From an uncultured Prevotellaceae bacterium (GTDB lineage Bacteria; Bacteroidota; Bacteroidia; Bacteroidales; Bacteroidaceae): a stretch of 64,000 nucleotides of DNA. Shown here in pieces: positions 1 through 7,223 of the stretch. The first letter of the stretch is position 1; every line of letters begins with the position of its first letter. The notes below the pieces were generated by a model. That model did no database searches. It worked only from the letters and a program-made list of their open reading frames with translations, and was not told the DNA's origin. Made by a program: the position numbers and the translations under genes. The stretch spans positions 1 to 64,000 of the forward strand of contig CALDLA010000171.1 of assembly GCA_937898415.1 (NCBI GenBank), in the 5' to 3' direction.

Positions 1-65
1 AGAGGGGGCTGGCAGCACACGTAGTCTGTCAGTCCCCTCCTCAGTCGTTTGCTTAGCCTTTGGGC

Positions 66-839
66 TTAGCCGCCGGTTCCGGGCAGGTCGTCGTCGTCAT
101 TGCCGCCGCTCTTGGTGAAGGTCTCAGAAGCCACCTCGCTGCTCTGACCATCCATGATGGCGATGGCCTTCACGGTAGCCGTGGCGCTCAGGGTGATGGG
201 CTCGCTGTAGAGCGTGCTCTCAGCCGTAGGCGTGCTGCCGTCGGTGGTGTAGCGGATCTCCGCACCCTGCTCAGCCTGGATGCTCACCGACGTGGACGTG
301 GCAAACGGGTTCGTACCGGTGATCTGGGGAGCCATCACGGTCTGACTTTCGCCACTGTTCTGGCTGTCACCACCATTTTCCTCGCTGCCACCTTCCTCGT
401 CGTCCTTGCCTGACAGCAGGCTCTTGACGTTGACGAACTCGGCCTTCTTGATGAACTCACGGCTGGAGAGGTTGTCCTCTGCCGTCTGGTCAGGAAGGAA
501 GCGGATGTGAAGCGCCTTCAGGTGCTGGTTCACATTGAAATCCGACTCCTTGTCTGCACCACCCTTCTGACACTCGCAGGTCAGGTAGAAGGTACCTAGC
601 CCACTAATCTTGATTTTCTTTGACTCCAGGAGCATCTCGATCAGACAAGTCTTGAACTTCTTCATCACACCCTCCACGACATCAGCCGTGAAGACACTTC
701 CGTGCTCAGAGATGTGCTTGGCCAGCTTTTCGATACTCAGCGTCTCGATGCTCTTCAGTCGGGCGTACCACTTACCATACATCACGGACTCTGAGTCCTT
801 GATGTCATTCTGGTAAACTTCGTAAAGAATTTTACTCAT
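66..839 (-). CDS. HU-family DNA-binding protein with C-terminal chitobiase-like domain
   Basis: 257 aa. Residues about 1-130 resemble the Bacteroidetes HU/IHF-like family: a KWYAR segment, a long helix, then KIKISGLGTFYLT, which is the beta-arm entry of HU proteins. An acidic, Glu/Asn/Ser-rich linker follows (about 145-165), then a beta domain with IRYTTDGSTPTAES, the signature of the chitobiase/beta-hexosaminidase C-terminal fold. It ends in an acidic GNDDDDLPGTGG tail. A minus-strand promoter lies at 899-906. No signal peptide is visible, so a nucleoid or DNA-bound role is expected. The use of an Ig-like fold on a cytoplasmic DNA binder is not understood. It is downstream of, and codirectional with, the primase-type genes. 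Confidence 0.8.
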   Translation of the reverse strand: MSKILYEVYQNDIKDSESVMYGKWYARLKSIETLSIEKLAKHISEHGSVFTADVVEGVMKKFKTCLIEMLLESKKIKISGLGTFYLTCECQKGGADKESDFNVNQHLKALHIRFLPDQTAEDNLSSREFIKKAEFVNVKSLLSGKDDEEGGSEENGGDSQNSGESQTVMAPQITGTNPFATSTSVSIQAEQGAEIRYTTDGSTPTAESTLYSEPITLSATATVKAIAIMDGQSSEVASETFTKSGGNDDDDLPGTGG

Positions 840-898
840 GATATTAGATTATTAAGTGAAACATATCCAGGTCAGGATTTTCCTGCCTTTCTACGTTA

Positions 899-906
899 CA
901 AAGGTA
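899..906 (-). promoter_or_regulatory. Promoter -7 element of the HU-like gene
   Basis: On the minus strand this reads TACCTTTG, matching the Bacteroidetes -7 consensus TAnnTTTG, about 60 bp upstream of the ATG at 839. Confidence 0.6.
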
Positions 907-1022
907 CAAAAATAATTTGAAACCACCAAACTTTTGAACTACTTTTTTACCAAATATTGTTAATAATTTTAGAGCGTAAATAAAGGGCAGATTCCACTAC
1001 GAAACCTGCCCATTACTAAGAG

Positions 1023-1042
1023 AAAATCAAATGCAATGCAAT
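1023..1042. repeat. 20-bp direct repeat, copy 1
   Basis: AAAATCAAATGCAATGCAAT occurs here and again, identically, at 6447-6466. The two copies bracket the minus-strand genes 1071-6241. The core ATGCAATGCAAT also occurs inverted at 6309-6326. Confidence 0.6.
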
Positions 1043-1070
1043 AATGCAATATCGGCGCAAAACATCAATT

Positions 1071-3059
1071 TTACATCAATTTGCGGAACAATCCCTTGTG
1101 CTCACCCTTGGTGATTCTCTGGGCCATACCGTCGTCAATCAGTCGCTTCGCCTTACTATTGATATTGTTCGGATTGCCCCTGTAGCCGAAGCAGATATCG
1201 ATATCATGCCGAGAAAACGGATTGGGCAGCCTACGATAACCTATCCACGTCTTCTGCCGGTGCGTGCGACCAGAGGAATCCAGCGACAGTTGATCGTCGT
1301 AGTGCTTCTCACCAATAGCCTTGAAGTAATACTCTTGGAAAGCCAACTGAGCCTTAGCAATTAGCAATGCCAGCTGTACGTCGTACTTATCAGGCTGGAA
1401 GTCCTCACCGCACTTATAGCGACCGCCGTCTTCCACCATTTTATCCCAGTGACGGCTTACAACGAAAGGTAAAGCATAGTTGATGCCATGCCAGCACGGA
1501 CGCTTGATCATATCCTCCTCACATTTCGAATCGTTCTCTTTGGCATCCTCCATACGACGTGCCGTCCAACGATAAAGGGCATCAGAAATAATCTTGCACG
1601 GAACCACGCCCTTGGTGGCGTCCAGACGATAAGCCCATTCACTCAGCTGACGGTCGCGTTCGGCATCAGCTTCATCGTATTCATGAGCCTCCATCATCTT
1701 GTAGTCAGAATCCCCCATCGGAACAAATGTGAAGCGCGAGAGCAGTCCGTTCACGAAGTTGGCCTCTGTGGCCATCTTTTTCAGGGCATCACTGGTGCCG
1801 GTATAGCAGCAGTTATAATGCACCGGATACTCGCCCACATGAGCAGATGGAGTCTTCAGCAGCGAGCCGTGATACTCGTTGTGAAACGACTTCAACCAGA
1901 GCGTGAAGAGCGCCTCCATATACGATTTCTTCATCTGACGGAGTGTATTGTCGAGCTCGGAGTCAAACTGCGAAACATGGAGATACCATTCTTCGCCGTC
2001 GATGATCTCCTTGGCATTGGTCTCTGCCTCGCGTGCTCCTGCTGCCGATGTCTCTGACGGCAGGGCACGATAGGGTCCATTGGGACGTGGCGACTTGTTT
2101 GCCGAACCGCCATTCTTTTGGTCTTTTTCCAGGTTCCAGCGGTTCAGAGCATCAATCTGAGGCTGGTCAGCCTTATGGACGGGTTCCATCAGGATTTTGT
2201 AAAGTTCTACAGCCATGTGCTTCCCCGATCCCGGTCTCCCGATCAAGGCAAGCAGACTGTTCATCCTGCAGCGCCTGCCAGGGGCCGGCCAGAACCGATA
2301 CCAACAGCGGGTCATCAGTGTCATCAGGAACGCACCGCCCACCAGCAGTGCCGCAATGTAGTGTTTGCGGGGCAGACGGTGGCACAGCAGTTTCAGTAAT
2401 GGATAGTGAGGGAAGAGCTTCTCAATCTCTCTGCCGATGTTCTCCAGCGTCTGTAAGATGTCATCCTGCATGCCTGCCGCCTGACTCTGTTCCACGCCAC
2501 GCTGCTCACGCTTCAGGACACTGAAGTCACGACCCGTTACCTGCTTGATGGCCTTGCGCATCTCCTTCGACGGCTGGGGCGAGTTGAAGTTCTCGCTCTC
2601 GCGCTTCTGCAGCAGTTTGCGGCCACCCTCTACGATGCGGTCAATCTCGGTCATACCGCGCTCAGCGATGAGGTCCTGCACCCACTGAAACGTCAGCAGT
2701 TTGTTGCGGGCCAGTTCCCAGTTGCCGTCGTAGAAGATGAGCAGGTCGTTAAACAAGTCGCGGGCTGCGTCGTGACGGCAGTTGGGACCGTTGGGATACA
2801 TGGCGTTGACGAAGTCGGCAGGGTCGTATCCGAACACCAGATACTTCGTCTGATCCACGTCCTTGGGTGCTACCTGGTTGGCGAGTTCCTTGGCGGCCTC
2901 GTCGCTGACTGCGGGGGTTAATGACTGTCCGCCCTCCGAGGGAGCTGCCGCATTGCTGGGCAGCTGATGGTCGGAGTTGGTGGCGGCACTGTTTCCTTCT
3001 CTGTACGATTCGACGTACTGACGGTCGAATTCGTTTTCAAACAATACACAATCTTCCAT
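1071..3059 (-). CDS. DUF3987-like primase-associated ATPase of a mobile-type cassette
   Basis: About 662 aa from the ATG at 3059. An in-frame ATG at 3125 would add 22 hydrophobic residues and overlap the upstream gene by 29 bp, so I prefer 3059, which has an A/T-rich upstream typical of Bacteroidetes. The N-terminal 200 residues are a helical domain with YDPADFVNAMYPNG and a WVQDLIAERG segment. The middle carries LIGRPGSGKH, a Walker A-like loop. The C-terminal part has winged-helix character (SRHDIDICF, then NINSKAKRLIDDGMAQ). The layout fits the helicase-like partner of VirE_N/BT4734-type primases common in Bacteroidetes accessory regions. The upstream gene supplies the primase-like half. 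Function is inferred from the pair. Confidence 0.6.
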   Translation of the reverse strand: MEDCVLFENEFDRQYVESYREGNSAATNSDHQLPSNAAAPSEGGQSLTPAVSDEAAKELANQVAPKDVDQTKYLVFGYDPADFVNAMYPNGPNCRHDAARDLFNDLLIFYDGNWELARNKLLTFQWVQDLIAERGMTEIDRIVEGGRKLLQKRESENFNSPQPSKEMRKAIKQVTGRDFSVLKREQRGVEQSQAAGMQDDILQTLENIGREIEKLFPHYPLLKLLCHRLPRKHYIAALLVGGAFLMTLMTRCWYRFWPAPGRRCRMNSLLALIGRPGSGKHMAVELYKILMEPVHKADQPQIDALNRWNLEKDQKNGGSANKSPRPNGPYRALPSETSAAGAREAETNAKEIIDGEEWYLHVSQFDSELDNTLRQMKKSYMEALFTLWLKSFHNEYHGSLLKTPSAHVGEYPVHYNCCYTGTSDALKKMATEANFVNGLLSRFTFVPMGDSDYKMMEAHEYDEADAERDRQLSEWAYRLDATKGVVPCKIISDALYRWTARRMEDAKENDSKCEEDMIKRPCWHGINYALPFVVSRHWDKMVEDGGRYKCGEDFQPDKYDVQLALLIAKAQLAFQEYYFKAIGEKHYDDQLSLDSSGRTHRQKTWIGYRRLPNPFSRHDIDICFGYRGNPNNINSKAKRLIDDGMAQRITKGEHKGLFRKLM

Positions 3060-3096
3060 TTTGTTTAAAACTAAATTAAAAAGTGATACATATATT

Positions 3097-3870
3097 TTAA
3101 AAACGAAAGAGTTTTTCTTCGTCAATCATGAGGATATCCTCATATCGGGGACAGAACGAGAATTTGTCGCAATTCACACATGAGTTATCAGTCACGTGTT
3201 TGCCCGTCGTACCGATGACGTTGAGCATACCAAGCGCCTGTGCCTGCAGGTACTGCTGGTCTGCTATATTCCCACCAATCTCCGGATTCCACTCGCTCAC
3301 CAGTCTGAGGCCCTCGCCACTCGACGTCAGATGGGCCAGTCGCGTCTTCCAAGGATAGCTCGGGCTGAGCGTCTTCTCGTACAGCTCCTGCGGCGCGAAC
3401 GGCAGGTGGTCGTAGTCGCTCATTAAGAGGCTGCTCAGGTGTACTACGTTCTTTTGCGTTCTGGCGCGATACATCATGGGGTTGCCCTCATCGTCCAGAC
3501 GCGGATTGCCGGCCTTGTCCGTTCGCGGTATCAGGGCAAACTCCTTCACCCCATACACGAAACCCGGCAGCGACGTCTTCAAATCCTCGCCCCATTGCAG
3601 TAGGCGCAGTGGCGTGGGTTTCAGTTCGAACTTCTTACCCGCAAGTGGCTTGGCCAACTGCTTGATGCACCACTGCTGATAGTCGCTGCGGCGCGTCCAG
3701 CGGTCCAACGGCTGACCCTCGCGCACGGCCTTGATAATCCCACGGCGCGTACTCACTTTCCAGTTCACCTGCGCACTGCGCACCTGACTCCAGAAGATGG
3801 CTGCCGTGCAGGGTTCGCACGACGCCCAGTAGATATTCGCTTGCCAAACAAAACGCCAGTTCAGTTCCAT
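3097..3870 (-). CDS. VirE_N/BT4734-like primase-type protein
   Basis: 257 aa. An N-terminal region with RRGIIKAVREGQ is followed by a core, VVHLSSLLMSDYDHLP, whose acidic pair is of the archaeo-eukaryotic primase kind. Then comes TSSGEGLRLVSEW, the Ser-Gly-x-Gly turn that follows in this superfamily, and a C-terminal DNSCVNCDKFSFCPRYEDI with a final LFRF, matching the usual end of BT4734-like domains. In many Bacteroidetes proteins this domain is fused to the DUF3987 ATPase; here they are separate genes 37 bp apart. The 6-bp gap to the gene upstream (3877-4434) supports one operon. Likely roles are replication of a mobile element or priming in defence. That is inference. Confidence 0.6.
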   Translation of the reverse strand: MELNWRFVWQANIYWASCEPCTAAIFWSQVRSAQVNWKVSTRRGIIKAVREGQPLDRWTRRSDYQQWCIKQLAKPLAGKKFELKPTPLRLLQWGEDLKTSLPGFVYGVKEFALIPRTDKAGNPRLDDEGNPMMYRARTQKNVVHLSSLLMSDYDHLPFAPQELYEKTLSPSYPWKTRLAHLTSSGEGLRLVSEWNPEIGGNIADQQYLQAQALGMLNVIGTTGKHVTDNSCVNCDKFSFCPRYEDILMIDEEKLFRF

Positions 3871-3876
3871 GATACC

Positions 3877-4434
3877 TTATTTATTAGAGTTAATAATGTC
3901 CTGACGATAGCGAGCGACGGTGACGCTCATCTGACTCTCCACCTGCAGCAGCATGCGCTCTATGTTGGCCGAGCATTCCAGTTCCGTCAGTATGCTCAGC
4001 TTGCCGCGCTCGCTGTCCAGCCATATCTTCAGCACCCCGTTGTCGAGGAGCATGCGCCCCTGTGAACCTTCGGGCAATTTGGGCAGAGCCTTGCGCTGGT
4101 CTTCGGTCAGGTGCATAAAGAGGTCATACATCTCGGCAACAGGATCTTGGCTCTCGCCGTCCACATTCAGGTGGAGCGAATAGCTCGATTCCTTTTTGCC
4201 TTGATTTAGATAGAAGGAGTTGTCCCCCATTTGCTTGAGCATCTGGCGGTTCGACTCACGCGTGCCAGCGGGTACAAATTCAAGATAGTCCGAACCTTCC
4301 CAACGGTTCAACTTGCCTTTCGTCGAGCTGTCCGGCTTGCGGCGCGGTCTCGACTGGTAGGAAGCCGAGTCCCCCCCGATTGGCAGGGACTGGCTTGTTG
4401 CTGAGTTTTTTTTCTTAGTGGTCATTGTAGTCAA
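3877..4434 (-). CDS. Hypothetical protein of the primase cassette
   Basis: 185 aa, family not recognised. The first 45 residues are basic and Ser/Thr-rich. Then come a compact domain with WEGSDYLEFVPAGTRESNRQ, an acidic helix (DPVAEMYDLFMHLTEDQR) and a C-terminal amphipathic helix. No signal peptide or membrane segment. Its start overlaps the end of the upstream gene (4415-4762) by 20 bp, so the two are translationally coupled. Confidence 0.6.
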   Translation of the reverse strand: MTTMTTKKKNSATSQSLPIGGDSASYQSRPRRKPDSSTKGKLNRWEGSDYLEFVPAGTRESNRQMLKQMGDNSFYLNQGKKESSYSLHLNVDGESQDPVAEMYDLFMHLTEDQRKALPKLPEGSQGRMLLDNGVLKIWLDSERGKLSILTELECSANIERMLLQVESQMSVTVARYRQDIINSNK

Positions 4435-4762
4435 TGTTTTTTGTGTCGTGATCCATTTTCTCCAAAACGCTCACAAGCAGATTGTCTACGTGAGTAACAC
4501 CTGTGAATGACAGACGTGTCTCACCGTCGATGCGTCCACTATAAACGTCAACGAAGAATTTTACCATAGCCTTCTGCATCTCAACGGAAAATCCGCAAAA
4601 ACACTCAGTCAGGAAATAAAGAGAGGACTTGTCAATACCTTTTTTAATAGCATTGATGAATTGCTTGGCTTCCTCGCTGATGGGGAAGTCGTTCACATTA
4701 CCGACCTTGACGGTCTCACTTGCTGTGGTGCTGTTGAAACAGCGATGCTTTTGTGTTGCCAT
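4415..4762 (-). CDS. Hypothetical protein of the primase cassette
   Basis: 115 aa, family not recognised. Soluble, mostly helical, with ISEEAKQFINAIKKGIDK and a Cys pair (TECFCGF) in the middle. It overlaps the next gene by 20 bp. A strong hairpin at 4799-4831 lies directly upstream, between this gene and the 456-aa gene, so the cassette may have an internal promoter or a partial terminator there. Confidence 0.55.
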   Translation of the reverse strand: MATQKHRCFNSTTASETVKVGNVNDFPISEEAKQFINAIKKGIDKSSLYFLTECFCGFSVEMQKAMVKFFVDVYSGRIDGETRLSFTGVTHVDNLLVSVLEKMDHDTKNIDYNDH

Positions 4763-4798
4763 AATCTTTACGAATTGGTTTACGGCAGCGAAGGTAAA

Positions 4799-4831
4799 GG
4801 GGGTGCATCAGCGTTTTGCTGATACACCCCC
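4799..4831. terminator. Hairpin between two minus-strand cassette genes
   Basis: The arms at 4799-4812 and 4818-4831 pair over 13 of 14 positions around a 5-nt loop. It follows the stop of the 456-aa gene (minus strand, ending at 4871). There is no long U-tract, so it may be a weak terminator or a processing site. The sequence just beyond (4832-4843) repeats part of the arm (GATACACCCC). Confidence 0.45.
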
Positions 4832-4870
4832 CGATACACCCCTCAATACACAGGAGTTGATGCTGGAATT

Positions 4871-6241
4871 TTAACTATTCTTTGCGTTTAGGAAAACCAA
4901 GTCAATGTTTTTAATCATATCTTTGATCTTTTGTGTTTGGTTACCTCTCGGTACTTTTTCCAAATACCCTATTACGTTTCTTGCAGCCTGAAGAATTTCG
5001 TCGGAGAATTGCTGACCTTCTTCCATCTTATGCATTTTACTGATACGACCTCGTATAGAATCTGGAGTATCGCCAGACAATTCGCTAATCATGAGAGATA
5101 ATTGTTTCTGGTTGGTACGTTTGGGGTCGAAATCGAGACCAAGCGAAGTGCTGAAATAAATGGCACGCTCATCTATCCCGAGGCGTTTTTTAGGATCCAT
5201 TTCTGTCAGTTCCTCAATTTCTTGTTTAAACGCTCTTAGTTCTTCGTTCTCACTTTCCAATTCAGAAACTCTATCATTACTCGCAGCAAGTTCTGCATTT
5301 AGTGGCTCCAAGGCATTGTGGGATTCTGAGGACGGCAGCATATCCTCCGCATTTTGAGCTTTCAGCTTTAATTGGCTTATCTCCTTATTTAATTCATGTA
5401 CTTTCTTTTCCTGAATTCTTATTTCCAGTAAAGCCCGACTATACCGAGCTTCCATTCCTTGTTCAACGGCATGTTCTTCCAACGAGAAGTCCATCCCGTC
5501 TAATTGTGCCAAGATACGATGCTTTCTCTCTTCGTCGCAAAAACATTTAATATCCCACTTCAACGCATCGCGCAGCGATTCTTTTTCTTCTTTGGTTCTT
5601 CCTAAGTATCGAAAAATCTCAGCTATCTTCTCCATGTCGTAATCATCGGTGAAATACCGCAATGAGTGTCTATAACCATCATTGCTAAAAGCCTCGCCCA
5701 AAGACTTAATGGTGATGGTTCTTGGCGGGAATGAAGGGAGATCAGAGGGTAGTTTGATGTATTGCTGCTCATCATTTCCCGCGAGTTCATAGAAGTCTGC
5801 TTTCCCCTCGGAAGCCCCTTTCGTGTCCCAATCGCGGTAATGCTCGTAAATATCATCTAATAAGAATTCATCAAAGATACGTAACTCGCATACACACTCC
5901 TGTCGGCATCCTTTCAATTCAAGATACACCAACGCCATGGTCATAGGCGCAAAGTGATTTACCCAATCGATGGTTCTCTTGGTGTTTTCAGCTATTTCTC
6001 GGTAAGAATCTATAGTCAGTCGGGGATCTTCGTCCATCAGAATCAATGTACACAGGTAGTAAGCGTTGTTAAAGATCCTAAGAATTGTTTCGCGTTTTTT
6101 AAAACAATCTTTTATTGAAGGTCGCTTCAGCAATCCCTCATAGAATCTGTGTTCTATCGTCATTTCATTGCTCACGCCAAAGTCCTTTAAGGAAGTTTTC
6201 TCCTTGTATATCAGTTCTCTAGGATACTCTGTATAATCCAT
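4871..6241 (-). CDS. Hypothetical coiled-coil protein
   Basis: 456 aa, family not recognised. Residues 1-265 are a helical globular region. About 270-350 is a clear coiled coil (EKKVHELNKEISQLKLKA, then NDRVSELESENEELRAF). The rest is a helical domain with DSIRGRISKMHKMEEGQQ. There is no signal peptide. A -7 element on the minus strand (TATCTTTG, 6262-6269) sits about 20 bp upstream of the ATG, so this is the first gene of the minus-strand cassette. A role in element maintenance or regulation is possible but unsupported. Confidence 0.6.
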   Translation of the reverse strand: MDYTEYPRELIYKEKTSLKDFGVSNEMTIEHRFYEGLLKRPSIKDCFKKRETILRIFNNAYYLCTLILMDEDPRLTIDSYREIAENTKRTIDWVNHFAPMTMALVYLELKGCRQECVCELRIFDEFLLDDIYEHYRDWDTKGASEGKADFYELAGNDEQQYIKLPSDLPSFPPRTITIKSLGEAFSNDGYRHSLRYFTDDYDMEKIAEIFRYLGRTKEEKESLRDALKWDIKCFCDEERKHRILAQLDGMDFSLEEHAVEQGMEARYSRALLEIRIQEKKVHELNKEISQLKLKAQNAEDMLPSSESHNALEPLNAELAASNDRVSELESENEELRAFKQEIEELTEMDPKKRLGIDERAIYFSTSLGLDFDPKRTNQKQLSLMISELSGDTPDSIRGRISKMHKMEEGQQFSDEILQAARNVIGYLEKVPRGNQTQKIKDMIKNIDLVFLNAKNS

Positions 6242-6261
6242 ACCGTCATTAAAATTTGCTG

Positions 6262-6269
6262 CAAAGATA
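6262..6269 (-). promoter_or_regulatory. Promoter -7 element of the accessory cassette
   Basis: Minus strand TATCTTTG, about 20 bp before the ATG at 6241. It gives a very short leader. Confidence 0.55.
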
Positions 6270-6308
6270 CGCTTTTTTTTCGAATATTCGTCATCTTATA
6301 TTGCAAAA

Positions 6309-6326
6309 TTGCATTGCATTGCATTT
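6309..6326. repeat. Inverted copy of the GCAATGCAAT repeat
   Basis: Three overlapping TTGCAT-type units here are the reverse complement of the core of the direct repeat at 6447-6466, giving an inverted pair about 130 bp apart in the AT-rich DNA upstream of the cassette promoter. Confidence 0.45.
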
Positions 6327-6446
6327 TTGCGAGATATGAGGGAGGTGGAAAATAGTTAAAATATGTATTAAATTATATATAACTTATTAATATATAGATA
6401 CTTATACTATATCTATACTTTTCTCTATCTTTTCTCACTTTCACCT

Positions 6447-6466
6447 AAAATCAAATGCAATGCAAT
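6447..6466. repeat. 20-bp direct repeat, copy 2
   Basis: Identical to 1023-1042. It marks the far side of the minus-strand cassette. Confidence 0.6.
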
Positions 6467-6507
6467 TTTGCATATGCGAGGGCAGAGCCAAGTGATTTCC
6501 TGACGAG

Positions 6508-6562
6508 ATTACGGCTCGTCAATGGTGAGATTACGGCTCGCGCCCCACGACATTACGGCTCG
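6508..6562. repeat. Three copies of ATTACGGCTCG with 22-bp period
   Basis: The 11-mer starts at 6508, 6530 and 6552, exactly 22 bp apart. The first copy is flanked to form GACGAG/CTCGTC arms. The spacers differ. It lies just outside the direct repeat that bounds the accessory cassette. Binding sites for an unknown protein are one possibility. Confidence 0.7.
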
Positions 6563-6734
6563 TGATTTTGAAACAAAAGAATGAACTCACTTGGACAATT
6601 GAAAAGTTGGAACGATTGCCAGGCCACGGCATATTGATGTACCACACGTTGTCGTCATGGACGAACTGAAGGTCATACTCTCTGTGGTGGAAGCCCAAAA
6701 TAAATGCCAATGAGTCAGAAAGATAGATTACCCA
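6531..6734 (-). pseudogene. Possible remnant of a coding sequence without a start
   Basis: The minus strand is open for about 67 codons and includes EYDLQFVHDDNVWYINMPWP, which looks protein-like, but there is no start codon at its head. The frame runs into the repeat array, where it stops. I do not recognise a family. It could be a chance reading frame. Confidence 0.2.
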
Positions 6735-6836
6735 TTATAGGGCCAAAAATCACCATATTTGGCCTTTAAGCCGTTTTTTATCGCATAATTCCCTATTATT
6801 GAGGGATAATCGGACAGCAATATTTCAGGATAAAAG

Positions 6837-6872
6837 AGGGGCAGGTGTCATCGGCACTTGTCCCCTTTTTTT
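6837..6872 (+). terminator. Intrinsic terminator-like hairpin
   Basis: A GC-rich stem (left arm 6837-6847, right arm about 6855-6866, one bulge) is followed by seven T (6866-6872). It is on the plus strand with no plus-strand gene seen upstream, so it may end a short transcript or shield the following promoter. Confidence 0.5.
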
Positions 6873-6901
6873 GCTCACCCGAATCAAAAAACGCCCAAAT
6901 T

Positions 6902-6934
6902 ATTTTGCAGGTTACACATTATTTTGTATCTTTG
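6902..6934 (+). promoter_or_regulatory. Promoter of the BspA-like gene
   Basis: A TATCTTTG -7 element at 6927-6934 is preceded by ATTTTG at 6902-6906, spaced as in Bacteroidetes sigma-ABfr promoters. The start codon is almost 290 bp downstream, which leaves a long structured leader. Confidence 0.6.
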
Positions 6935-7019
6935 CCCACGACAAACAATGTTGAACCCTAAAAACTGCACCGCTTATGGTAACATAGCAATGACTGATTG
7001 ACATATACGTTGAAGCGTC

Positions 7020-7182
7020 CGCTTTGATTCTTGTTATCTGAAAATCTGCAAAATTTCTAAATGCACAAGAGTAAAGTAGATGGTTCACGCCGTTCGGCGT
7101 GGGCTTTTACTCGTTGAAGTGCATTGGGTGTTTGCAGATACCTCAGATAACGTAAGCGAAGTAAACAGCTCACGTTTTTTTT
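7020..7182 (+). ncRNA. Highly structured 5' leader RNA with possible terminator switch
   Basis: Nested pairings form one long hairpin: 7033-7041 with 7143-7151, 7044-7052 with 7131-7139, 7060-7066 with 7119-7125, 7069-7075 with 7106-7112, and 7086-7091 with 7096-7101. As an alternative, 7098-7105 (CGTGGGCT) can pair with 7167-7174 (AGCTCACG), which is followed by eight T, giving a terminator-like stem. The two folds exclude each other, as in an attenuator. A related layout precedes the kinase operon (50842-50940). No known RNA family recognised. Confidence 0.5.
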
Positions 7183-7223
7183 GCGTCTTTTTATCGGAAA
7201 TAATAACATTAAACTATAGCATT

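Noticed and set aside
7080..7223. Extending the BspA-like protein to the upstream ATG at 7080
   Set aside because: This segment lies in the structured leader and would put 48 residues before a clear signal peptide.
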